Program-made: the position numbers and the translations under genes
The notes under the pieces: generated by a model
Told to the model about the DNA's origin: nothing
Seen by the model: the letters and a program-made list of their open reading frames with translations, nothing else
Database searches by the model: none
Part shown: positions 31,900 to 43,700 of the stretch, one piece after another
How positions within the stretch are numbered: the first letter of the stretch is position 1
Layout: each line of letters opens with the position of its first letter
Assembly (NCBI GenBank): GCA_023079485.1
Contig: CM041104.1
Span: forward strand, 7,114,864 to 7,178,863
Source: Archilochus colubris
Lineage: Eukaryota > Chordata > Aves > Apodiformes > Trochilidae
DNA length: 64,000 nucleotides
Direction: 5' to 3'

Positions 31900-32400
31900 G
31901 AGGGATCGGGACGATCGGGCAGCCGGGGTGCGGGGTGTGAGTTGAGCATCAGCCCGGGGCTGCGCTGCGGAGCGAACAGCCAAGGAGCGGGATGACACGT
32001 GTATTGTAGCGGTGGCGCCGCGGCATCGCTCCCGTTTTCGAACCTCGCGGTACTGAGTTCGCGGTCGCGGTACCGGGTTTGTGGTAGCGCAAGCGTCCTA
32101 GCGCTGCGGGCTGCCCGTGCCCGGGGCGCATTCACCACTTGCCAGATGAGCTGCCCAGACGAGTGCCCGGGCCTCGAGCGGTGGGGCCGCGGGTTCCACC
32201 GGTCCCGGCCACAGCTTTGGGCGCGGGGAACTCCGCGGAGCTGTTTTTGCTTTCGCTTTTTTGTTGCTTGGGTGTCCCAGCAGTGCTCGCCCCCCTCGGA
32301 GCCACACAGGAGGAGCCGCGTTTCCCCGGGGCGCTGGGAGCGGCTGCTTCGTGCTCTCCTGCCTGCTCGGAGGGTGAATGCAACAGCCCAAGCAGCTCAC
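31900..32400. promoter_or_regulatory. Orphan CpG island between TP53RK and SLC13A3
   Basis: Strongly CpG-rich from about 31910 to 32350, with repeated CGCGGTAC cores (near 32046 and 32066) and GC boxes. It begins some 330 bp beyond the TP53RK poly(A) region and 5.3 kb before SLC13A3. No recognisable protein on either strand. Possible promoter of a non-coding RNA or an alternative SLC13A3 first exon. Confidence 0.55.
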
Positions 32401-35400
32401 GGTCACTTAAAATGGTGCCCCACAGGTGGTCCTGGGTGGCCTGCAGGATGCTGGAGTGGGGCCTCGTGGCGTGGTGGGAGCAGGTGGATGTGAGATAATG
32501 AGTCCCCTAACGAGGTTTGATCTGAGCCCAGAAACCCAGACCCTCTGAGGCCAACCTCCCCGCCTGCCATCTCCATCTGTACAAACACTGCTTTTACTGC
32601 CTCCTGGTGATGCTGGGATTAAATTATGTTTTTAAAGCCCTTTGAAGAAGTCTGTTTCTAACTATCATTATGTTTATTAAAATGCAGCTCTCCCCATGGG
32701 ACCGTGGAGTAGAAACAAAGCTGATCAACTGCAAGTTTTTTATGGCTGGCTCTGTGCTCTGAGATGAAGCCCCGCAGTGGAGCTGGGGTCATCAGCCTGC
32801 AGTGAGGACAGCCCCCTCAGGATGCTGGTGCGTGGGACTGGCCTTCTAGCAGGGCCTCTGCTGAAATCTGCTCTGTGATGAAGCTTCAAAGCAGAACATT
32901 ACTGGTAACAAAAAGCAAAATGTTTTGCTGTTTCACTGTGGGATAAAACTCCTTGTTATGTAAGTGTCACTTTTTGCACATTTGCCTTGCGGCTTGTTGA
33001 TATTTCCTCTTGATCATCCTGGTGTATCTACATGGATTGCTGCAGTGAATGCTGAGCTATTGCTGTTTGAGGGTGGAAAAATCACAGCAGGGGAATATCC
33101 TGCAAAGAGGACACGTTAGACCTGCAAAGTATCTACCCCACATCCCCAGCTCTATCCCTGGTTGTGCCTGTGGCAGCAGCTCCTCACATGATTTCCTGGC
33201 AGAGGGAGTTTCCAGTCTTGGTCTGACTGAGGATAGTTTGGTGGGCTGCTCTGTTAGCTACCACTGCATCTGCATAGTCACAAGCAAACCTGAATTTTTA
33301 TTGTTGTTGATACAATTTGCTGTTGCATTATTCATACTCAGGCTTTATGCCCAGTGCGCTTGCATTCTCATAAGGAAAGTGGACTCCTCTTTTCTTTTCC
33401 TGTTTGTTTGTGTTTTACCTGAATAGTTTATCTGCTGCAACTACAGTTTCAAACCAGTGATACTCTGTTCCAGAGTTTGGTCAGGCCAGCAGTCAGTCCC
33501 ATGGTCTCCAGGGACCAGGTTTGGACCTTGAGGACAGTCACAGCTCTATGTGACACTGAGAGAAGTGATGATGTCCTGCCCTGGCTTACCCAGAGAGCCT
33601 GTTCTTACCAGCCCCAAAGCCTGTGTTTGCCTTCATCCCCCCCAAAACCCCTTCTGACTGCCTCCTTTGGGCACGGATAGGGTGGGGATGTGAGAGCTGA
33701 TTGCCTATGTGGCACCCAGCCACTGGGGGTCTCTCTGCCACCATTGCTAACCCCAGAAAAATCGTTACATTTACGAAAAATGTTCTTTTAACTGAAAATA
33801 TTTGTAACTGTGTGCTGGATGGACAATTAATCGCTCTGGTTCTAGCTTTTGAATCTTCCTGCTATGAAGAATGAATGGTTTTCTCAGGGCTCTAGGCTTG
33901 CCAGGAGCAGGTTCATTTCCAGGGGTCTCCTGGCATGTGCCTGATCTTGCTCCACACCTGGGTATCACCCAAATTGTCCCAAACACAAGAGTGTTTTCAC
34001 AGCAGATAAGCTGTGAAAAGAGGAGTAAAAGGAAAGAGGGAAAGACAAATTAATTGGAAATAGAGGTGTTTCATGGGCAGCATTGGATTTCCAAGGGAGT
34101 TGCTGTTTATTGATGGAGTTTCCTTTTTTGTTTATTTTGGTGTCTGATCATCACCAGTGATTTCTCTGGTGGGAGTGGGGAGCCAGCCTACAAGCTCAGG
34201 GTTACCAGCTGGACTTTAGTTTGCAGTAATAATGACAAGTTCTGTTTTGCCCACTGATGCCACAAGTGCCAAACTGAAATAAGGTGATTTTTGCAGATAG
34301 ATGCAAGTTGGAGACCTAAAGGGGTATTAGGAGAGAAAAACAAACATGAAAGAAAACACATACAAGTATGACATGAAACAGGAATGAAAATACAGTTGCA
34401 TCATCTGGCTATGCTGTTACTGTGACTTTTGGATAGTGGCTGCTCTGGGCAAGCAGTTACTGTGTGTATGTGTAAAAACTCTGCATACAAACTATACAGT
34501 GGTTCTTTCTTGAGTGAATTTTTTTTTAGTCTAGGCCTTGATGTCTGCAGGAAATTGATATTTTCCACTGGTGCAAGATGCAAAACACTGATAACCTTCT
34601 GCAACCCTCCTCTCCCATCAGTGCTGATAGGAAACTAAGTTAGTGCAATAAAAGCATAAAAGCTCATTTGTAACCCAGAGTTCACTATGTGAGGGTCACT
34701 ACAGATAAATAAAACTTCTCCCTGGACCAAGCACAAGCTGTGTCTCACAGCAGTTCTTTTGGGCATTACATAGCACCTCTTTCTTTTGCACTTAGCAAAA
34801 GTGTGTATGTAACAGAGAGTAACTGGCCAGGAGTGGAGAGAGGTCTGATCCCAGTGGTGACCATGAAGCAGAGGGAGGGCACAGGGGAGGCAGCTACTGG
34901 CACTGGAAGCAGAGGTGATAGAGATGGAATTTACAAAGAAACAGATTAATTAAACCTTAATTCCCAGCCAAGTGGAAGATTGAGTGAACCAGCATGTAGC
35001 CACTGCACAATATATTCAGCTGGGAAGTGCTGAAGGCTGAGCCCAGCATCTGCCTCACAGAGCTGAGAGGGGCTGTGTGGGATTGAGGAAGGGGCTGGGT
35101 GGGATTGAGGAAGGGGCTGGGTGGGATTGAGGAAGGGGTTGGGTGGGATTGAGGAAGGGGTTGTCTTGGGCAGGGACATGACTCATGTCTCAGAGGGGAA
35201 ATGTGGTCCTGTTCTTCTTATCCTCCACAGTGGCAGAATTCCCTGTCTTCCTAAGAGAAAGACCAGATTGTGACATTGATGGCTTATTAGTCTTTTGAAG
35301 TTTTATTTTTTTTTTTTAACTTACAAGGTTCGTTTTGAGAGAAAAGGCTTTGTAGAGCTGCTTTGGTCCAACACGTGACACACTCTTACACACGTGCACC

Positions 35401-37240
35401 CAGTGTCTGGCTGATGGGTCCACTGGGTGAGCTGAACCTTTTCTAAGCACTTGCATTGCTTTGATGGCCTGAATTTTGCTTCCAGGTCTTCAGCCACCCA
35501 TCTGCCCATCATGCAGTGATAAAGAAGCTGAGTGACCTGACTGATAAAGAAGCTTATGCTGCAACAGCATTCATACCACAGGGGCAACGAGGCAGCACGG
35601 GCATCTCCAACTCAGTTTTTTAAATTATTATTTTCATCATGATAAGTTTTTTTTCACACTGTTGGGCACCTAAAGAAATGAAAGGCAAAAATCCCCACAA
35701 CTTTCTCTCAGTCAGCTCCCTGCTTTCTTTTGGGCCCCAAGAGAAGGGGCATTTGCCAGCGGGGCTGGGCAGCCACGGGGCCGGGCGCCAGGCGGATGCC
35801 GGATCCTCGGAATCTCGCTCTGCCAGCAGCCCCCGGCAGTGCCTGGCAAAAGCTTTTGTGTCCCTTCTGCTGTTTGAAAAGAGCCGCGGTGGTGATGCCA
35901 TCACCCTTCAGCCCCTGCTTGGGATGGCTGTGAGGATTAACTGGTTTGTTACTGTTTGTGCAAAATTGTGTATGTGAGGTTGAGAAGAGGGAAGGGAACA
36001 GAGAAGGTGGAAGCGGAGCAGTTCAGATGGGAGTACAGTCCTGTCTCTGATATTGATTGCATCAGATTGCACACTCTTCCTCTCTAATTGTTGTTCCCTC
36101 TGTGCCAGCAATTTATGATTTTTATAAGATGGAGAGAGCTTTCCTCAGTGGGGTCTGTTTTTTTATCTGATGCATTTGACTCCAACTTCTTTGATGCTCA
36201 AAGAGCGACCTGCCTGGAGGTAGTAATTCTCCAGAGAACTGATTAATTGTGAAAAGGGAAAGGTTTCTCTGCTTTACATTAATTTTAGACATCTTTCATA
36301 TCTATAGGGTCAACTCATCCAGATTTTGAATGTTTTTAAAGCAATTAATGGATGCTGGGGAAGTAGTGAGTCAGGGGGTTATTTTGCCTAACCTTTTTTC
36401 TGCTCACTGCTCAGTTTCATTTATCTTCCAATTGCGAGAACCCAGGCAATGCAAAAAAGCCAAGAGAAAATCCATCTCCCTTGACTTTGATCTCTTGCTC
36501 AACTTGATCATGCATCAGCTCTGCCTCTGTGATGTGGTGCCTCTTGCATGGTGTCCCCACAGGCTGATGGGGACCAGAAATCTCTGCAGTGCTCACTGAG
36601 ACTTACCTTGCTCCAGGGGAGATGATCCTTTCCACCCCACGTGCTCTTCTATTTTCTTTTTGATGTCTGGGATGCAGAGCAGAGCTGGTGGGAAAATCTG
36701 CCTTTAGAATTAGAACTGGGCTGCTTTTGTATTTTATTTTCGCCTCATGATTGAAGCATCCTCAGTGACATAGGTTCTGGCCTGGCTGTGTTCAGGCAGT
36801 GAGGTTATAGTCATATGCTACTCACTTGCTGGGGCTCACAGTTGTGTGAGCCAAGGCTTTGCCTCCTGCTTTTCTGGAATTTCCCATGGCTCATTCTGGC
36901 TTTGCACCACTGGCCTTTTGTTTTGTTGTGTTCACTTATTTTTAATGGAGAAAGGAAAAAAAAAAAAGAAAAAGAAAAGAAAAGTGTTTCAAATGGTTTG
37001 CAAACAACTTGTCAAACTTCTGAGTCACTGCTTAAATGGAATTGTCAAAAAACAACCACAGCTCCCTGTTTTTCTCCTGCTTTTGGGTTTTTAATGATGT
37101 GCATTTGAGTGCTGTTTCTGTCCATGGAGGGGAAATGTTTGAAAGCAAAACCAGATGTTTAACCTGCTGCATTTGGGTAGGTTTTTTTCTCTAGCAATCA
37201 CCTGTACTCAGTTTATTTACAGTTACCTGCACTGAGCCTG
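32400..37240. other. Intergenic spacer before SLC13A3
   Basis: No gene recognised. It holds the 22-bp tandem repeat at 35070-35165, a small GC-rich block at 35740-35890, and an A/G-rich patch at 36953-36982. It would also contain any upstream untranslated exon of SLC13A3, which I cannot identify. Confidence 0.5.
35070..35165 (+). repeat. 22-bp minisatellite, four copies
   Basis: The unit GATTGAGGAAGGGG plus C/TTGGGTGG starts at 35081, 35103, 35125 and 35147, exactly 22 bp apart, preceded by a partial copy. Copies differ by one C/T change, so it is recent or homogenised. Confidence 0.92.
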
Positions 37241-37299
37241 AGTGATTAGCACAACCAGACGCTGGTTTACAGCCTGCAGACAGCCAAACCCAGCGACCT

Positions 37300-37655
37300 C
37301 TTGTCCTGCCAGGGTTTTCGAACCAGCTTCAAAACGCCTCCGCTGCCGAACCCCTCCGGCTGCAAGCAGCGGGTGGCCGAAACACAGGGGGAATGGAAGG
37401 GAGAGATACGGAGTGACACGATCACAGGACTCGGGAGGGCGGAGCAGGGGATGGCAGAGGCGGTATTGGGAGGGGAAGGGCGGTATAGAAGGGCGGAGCG
37501 GTATAGCGGGGCGGGGTCGGTGTTTCAGGCCCCACCCGGCGGGCGGGGCTCCGCGTTCCGTCCCGCGGGATAAAGCGGGGCGGCGGGAACGGGTGCGGGT
37601 CCGGCCGGTCGGGTCGGTTCCGTTCCGTTCTGGGGGGTGTGTGTGTGTGTGTGTG
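37300..37655 (+). promoter_or_regulatory. CpG-island promoter and 5' leader of SLC13A3
   Basis: CpG-rich block running into exon 1. It holds three roughly 20-bp-spaced CGGTAT cores (37460, 37480, 37500), GGGGCGGGG near 37506, and the (GT)9 tract next to the ATG. No TATA box evident. Confidence 0.65.
37637..37655 (+). repeat. (GT)9 microsatellite touching the SLC13A3 start codon
   Basis: Perfect GT repeat in the 5' leader, ending in the G immediately before ATG at 37656. Confidence 0.9.
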
Positions 37656-37766
37656 ATGGCGGTGCTGGGGGCGCTGGTGAAGAAGGTCTGGAGCATCCGG
37701 CGGTTCGTGGTGCTGCTGTGCGCGCCGCTGGCGCTGGTGCCCGTGCTGCTGAGCCTGCCCCCCAAG
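37656..37766 (+). CDS. SLC13A3: SLC13A3 coding exon 1
   Basis: 111 nt, 37 codons, ending LLSLPPK|GTACCC in phase 0. It encodes the N terminus and first hydrophobic helix. The ATG has G at -3 and +4 and directly follows a (GT)9 tract. Confidence 0.93.
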
Positions 37767-40700
37767 GTACCCACTCGGGGAGGGGTGCGTGGATGGAGAC
37801 CACCGGCTGTGGAGCCTGGATGGGGGCCCCAGCTGGGGCTGGCACCCAGGGGACAGTGTGGGGACGCTCCTGCACGGGGCAGGAGACAGCGACTGGGGTG
37901 CACTGAGCAGCGACAAGGGTGGGGGGGCTGCAACCAGGGACACAGATTCGGGGGAACGCCACCTAAAATACAGCAGCTGGGACTGTGGACCATGAGCGCA
38001 CACTGGGGACACTGCTTTGGGCATGAAGCGAGGATGTGGGTCCGCGTTACCGGCTGGTGGCACGACCTGTGGGGCACAGCCCCGGGGAGATGGAGCCGGG
38101 GCAGAACCTCGGTGCCAAATCCCACTTTGCTGATCGCCTCTTGCCTCAGCCCCAGCAGTATTTGGCCCTCACGAGGGTCTCCCCTGCTACCTGCCAGGGT
38201 TTCCCCATGGAGCAAGGGGTCCCCCAAAGCCTGCAGTCTGCCCCAAGTCCTCATCCATCTGCAGCCACCTCAGAAGGGAAACGGAGGGAGCAAACACGGG
38301 TTGGTTTTTAGGGGGAAGAAGGGATGGATGCCGTGAACTGTGTTTATGTTTCTCATACAGATATCAGGAGGTGTGAGGAACCTGTGACTCAAAATGAGCT
38401 TGAGCTAAGTGGCACTAACTTCTTGCTGATACCTAACTGCTATATGGTAGTTTTTATCAGTAGCTCTCACAGGAGACCTGGGGAAAATGAGGCAAAGCAG
38501 GGCCATGGCCAGCATCATCCAGTGAGATATTTGCAGAGCTGGGGTGGGGGGCAAGCACCCTGGGCTTGGCTGGGCTCTGAGGTTGCCTGGCACTGCTGTC
38601 CCATCCCCTTTTCTGGAGGAGTTACACCGTGCAGTGGTGTGGGCAGGGAGAGAGGGATGCTGCAGAGCTGGAGGGGCCATACAACAGCGTTTGTGATGTG
38701 GGGCTGGGAAGTGCAGGGGATCCACCAGTGCCACCTGCACCTCTGTGGAGGGATCTCAGGACCTTTGGTGCTGTATCTGAAAAGCATTTGTGTTGCTCTG
38801 GAGGTGTGAACAAACTGACCTTCTGGTAAGGTTTGGGTTTTGGTATGTGTGTTAGGCTGTATGGTAAGCAATCTGTAGCAAGATATTGGAGACTGGAGGA
38901 TTTTTTGCAGCTGTCCCATGTGTGGAGCTCTCATGCAGCAGGAGGTCTGAGCCTTGGGTGGAAATCCATGGGGGAGTGAAGTCATGGGGAAATTTTGTGC
39001 CATTGACTTTGGTATGGGCAGGGTTTCACTCTTACCTTCTGATTCAGATCAATTTGAGAATGACTTTGTTCACGTGAGAAAATAAATGATATTCACACTT
39101 CATGATTATGGAATGATGCAGATGCTGTAAATACATGAAGGTGCAATTTACTTTTGCTTGTGTAGTGCTTGTCAGGTGGAACTTTTATCTTCAAGTAGGT
39201 GGAGCTTTTATGTTCAAGTTAGCAGAATATATCTTCCCAGTAGTTAGAAAATGGAATGTCCACAGCTTTATTTAGTGACACTATGTGTTAGAAGAGAAAA
39301 TCCTTTGGATTTAATCTTGGTTTTTATTTTGCAATACTGGGTGATTTCTTAGGAGGAATATACTTCTTTCCCTGGAATATAATTCTTTCCCCGGAAAAGC
39401 AGAAAATATGTTGCACAACAGATAGATAATTCTTTTGCAGATTTGTAAGTAGGTCATAATGTTGGCACATTCATTTATTGCAGCTGAACAAGTGACTTCA
39501 ATTATATTTAATAGTATCTTGTTTGGCTTGTAAAATCATGAGATACTGTTAGAGGGTGAGGAAACACACTGTATGCTCAGTACAAGCCTGGGCCTGAACC
39601 ATGCTGTGCTTAATTGTGAGGATACATCAGGGACAACAAACCTGCTGCTGTGCTGCAAGAAAGCCTTTGGCCCAGGTGCTTTATGTACTGGTAGAAGTGT
39701 ACAGTGTTACACAGGCTTGTATGGATTTAGTTGTTCAGGAAAGCAGTTCCTTCATATATATGGAAGAAAATAAAAGTGTAAGGTTTGCTGTTCACACCCG
39801 CTGCACCCTTGCAGTTTGCTGTCCTGTGCTCCTGGGTGTGACCCTCCAAGGAGCTCACCCACAGTCCAGTCTGATCCATGCTGTTGTGTTAAGGAAAAAA
39901 TTGGAAAATGGAAGCATTTGCAGCTGATAGGGTGCAGGAGCCACAGGGCAGCTGTGGGTGGGCAAGGAGAGGCCCTGGCAGAGCTTATGGACCTCCTTGC
40001 CTTAGCGAGCTGGTTGGTCTCCATGGGTGCTAAATGGAGCCACCACTGGTGGTGGCAGTGAGGGTGCCAGTACCTGTGCTGGTTGTTGTCATGTCCGTGC
40101 CTGGTCCTTGCATGGCTTGCAGCATTTCAAACAAGCCCAACTGCAACCTCACTGAGTTCTCCCTGAGTCTGACATACAGGGGTGAACCTGTAGCTCTGAG
40201 TGCCCTGGGAGATTGTATCTGTTCATGTGCAGGGGTCAGTGATTCACCAAGAGTTTCAACACAAAGTTGTCTCTCACTCAATTCAGCAAGAAAGGAAACT
40301 TGGTGTTGCATCAACAGGGGATTAAGTCCTGAAGGCTGGAGCTTGCTCGAACTGCCCTCCGCAGCCTGTACTGTGGGGGCTGCAGGAAGGGAAGGGGGCA
40401 GGGGGCAGGGTGTGCTTCTAACCACAGTGTGAAAACACTGAGGGGGTACCAGCAAGGGCTGAGCAGGTGAGGGATCTGTGTGTGTTGGAGTCTGGAAGTC
40501 ATTCTGGCGTGTGATGGAAAGCGAGTGCCCTCAGCTGCACTGCTGGGGGTCGGGTGGTTTATCCTAACACAGGACTGGAGCCCAGCCTGGGCTGCCTGCT
40601 CACAAGAGCTGCCTGGGGTGTTCAGCAAAGCTCTGGCTCAGAAGGAGTTGAATCAGCTGCTGCTGGTGTTACTGGCAGGATGCCCCAGGCAAGACACCCC

Positions 40701-43700
40701 CAGGAAGCAGGCTGGGACAGGAGGGGCTCCTGGTTGTGGTGCAGTCATTGTAGCAACCATGATGCTACTGAGAACTTTCACATGAGGAGCATGGGAGGGT
40801 TGGATGGGCTGGAGAGCTCAAGTTCCTGCTGGGATGATCAGTGTGCTGCCTCACATGGTGTTACTGCAGCTGGTAGGAGATAAGCAGTGGGGCTCAGCTC
40901 TTGCTAGTCTTATGATGAGGTTCTTCTGATAAGGTGTCTTACAGGCACATCTGCAGTACTTTACTGCTCTGAGGATGCTAAAATCTGTTCCCATTTCATG
41001 TCATTGTTTATCCTCTACCCCCTGGGACGTTCAGCAATTTTAATCTCCCAAGGGACTGGAGCCACCTGAGCTCTGGTTTCAAGGGCAGCATTTCACTTGG
41101 GTGTGTATACCAAATCATGATCTAAAGTTGATATAGCATAGTGCCCCAAATAGGATGTGGGTTCTTGGATTTGTGTATACTTCTGAGTGATGCCCCATGG
41201 CCTGGGTGCAATGGGTTTCCAAGTGAAACCTCTACCTGGGTGCCATCTCCCTGGAGACAAAATCCTTTGAGAAAAAATCATCCATCAAGTCTGGCCTTGC
41301 TTATTGCTGATAAACTCCAACATCCATACCTGCAAGCTGCTATTAAAGCCCTTGTCAGCTGTCACCCTGCAGGGGTTCTTCTCCAATTCTGTGTGTGTGT
41401 CCCTTCCGAGGGACAATGTCAGCCTGGCACTGGGGTTGAAATTAAATCAGTATCTTTTGTTCTTACTTGATGCCCTTTGTAAGTTGCAGTCATGGAGATG
41501 GAGACTTGCATGAGTTGTTTGGTTTGGTTGGTGTTTTGTTTTTTTTTTTCTGCAATCTCCTTTCTCTGAAATAGAGAAATGAAATTTCTGTTCTGTGGGT
41601 GGGTTTGCTGGGACCTCAGGCTGTGCATCCCAACCTGGAACAGTGGCCTGTGTCTGTCACATAAAACAGGACAAGGAAATGCTCCCCAGGAACCAGTTTT
41701 CTGTTCATGGTCTGTGTCACCTCCCTCTCTGGTTGCTGCTAAATGGGTGAATATTTACACCCCATGAGCAGAAGTGTGTGCAACCCCCCTGCTCAGGGGC
41801 TGTGAATGATTGCAAAGAGCTAAGGAGGGGCTGAAGGAACTGTTCTGCTGGAAGGGGCATGGGGGGCACTTTTAATGAGCTGTGCAAAGAGCTTGTTCCA
41901 ACAGCTTCTAATGAACTCAATGTCTACAGCCTCTTGGCTTGGTAACAGCTGAGGCAGCCAAATCTGCTAAAAGGAGCTCTGAGCAAGCAAACAGGGCCCA
42001 ATGCCTTCAGAAAACAGACTTGACTTCCTCAGTGGCCATAGAGCAATTTTAGATTAACTGGGACATAATGAGTCCTCCTGATTAGAAGAAGCAGACTATA
42101 AGAACTTCCAGAAGGAAAATGGCATTGCCTGCATCCAGGAGCAAAGAACATGAACAAGGGTGGTGTGGGGAAAGGAGGTGATGCCAATGTAGGGGAGTGG
42201 GGTGCTGGGCCAGGTTTGGAGTGTCCTGGGGGTGGAGAGGAGCTGGATCCTGGGCTGGAGAGCACAGCAGGAATGAAGAGGTAGAGTCAGGGGAGCAGCC
42301 TGGCAGGTGAAATAAGTGTTTGTAGCCTTATTATGTGTTTCATGCCCAAAGTCACTCTCTGTGACTTGGTATGTGCTTGGTGACTGAGAAAGGCCACCTG
42401 CACAAAGCTGGAAGCAATGGTCAGTTTAAAAGAGCTGAGAAGAAGAACTTCAGTGGGGAAAGAGGGATGACAACTGGAAGGAGGGTGACTACGTTTTTGC
42501 CATGTACACTGTGAGCTTCAGTCTGGAAGGAGGGCAAGCCTGGCTGAGCAGACTGGGCACAGAGCAAGTGTGAAAGCAGAAATACTTGGGGGAAAAGGGA
42601 TGTTGACAAAAGTAAATATTAATTGAAAGCTCAGAAACATAAAAACATGGAAAGGGATGTTGAATTGAGAAAGATGTCCTCAGGCAGGGTATTGAAGGTG
42701 ATGAGTGGTGTTTCAAGTGTGTGTTTTACTTTCACAGTCCATGAATGTTTGAAGATGTAGAATCTATTGTTGCTTCTACAAGAAGGAGTGAGCCTCCAGT
42801 CTATGAGCCAGGGAAGATTTTCTCTAAGATGCTGATTTTGCTTTTGTCATTAGCTTTCTACATGATCTTGGTCGGTTCACCCCCTTTCTCTGAGCTTCAG
42901 CTGTCCCATTTGTAAAAGAGAACATGATTTTATGTTTCTGTCAATTCCAAATTAGTTCAAGAAATTTACCTAGAAGTGTTTAATAAATAATAATAAGCTT
43001 TATGGCTTTTTTAGCATAACTCCAGAGCAAAATATCTTCCCTGAAGCTCTTACAGCTGCAAAGGGAGAACAGTTTGTGAGTGAGACACTAAAAGCCACCG
43101 GGACTATTTTGTCCTGAATAGTTCTGAGTGTCACAGATGGATGTTCCTTTGTGATGGTAGTGGGAGAAAAGGGCTTGAAAAGCTCCAGGCCCATCCAAAA
43201 TATCTGTTGTTGTTGGGACTGGCATTCTGGAGGGGCCTTACTGCCTGTCTGGCACTCATTTTCCTGGTCATAGGGTGGAAGGGTGATGGAGGGAGCCTTC
43301 CTGGGGGTGATGAGGCTGTTATGACCACGTGATGTGCAAAGGTTGATGGAATAAAACCAGAGCTTGGCAGTGTCGAGGTTGGGCTTCTTTGAGCACTGGT
43401 TCTGTCTGGTGGGGTGGCTGTGGGCACTGGGCTGGTACAAGGTCCAGATGAGGCTCCTGCTGTGTCCCATTTCAGATTGGTGGTGGGGACTGGTGGCTCC
43501 TGTGTGCCCGTGGCTCAGTGCTATGCCTGGGTGAGCCAGTTCACCTGATCTGACCCACCTTGCCTGTCAGCACCTCCTTTCCATGGGGTACCTCATCTGC
43601 CCTTCCAGGAGACCTCCTGCTTTCTCCAGCTCTCCTGCCCACAGGAGACTAATCCAGTGGCTTGGCTTCCTCTGCCGTAGCTCAGCAGGTTCCCCAACAT

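Noticed and set aside
37242..37655. N-terminal extension of SLC13A3 from an upstream in-frame ATG
   Set aside because: The internal ATG at 37656 gives [12 protein letters not shown], aligned with residue 1 of human NaDC3. The upstream frame encodes low-complexity GC-rich residues ending in a CVCVCV run from the GT repeat.
37223..38254. 343-codon minus-strand frame opposite SLC13A3 exon 1
   Set aside because: Low-complexity Pro/Ser/His-rich translation of a CpG island and intron; no domain recognised.
40034..40455. Opposing open frames of 130-140 codons in SLC13A3 intron 1
   Set aside because: No homology recognised. The Thr/Gly-rich part comes from a GTGGTG-type local repeat.
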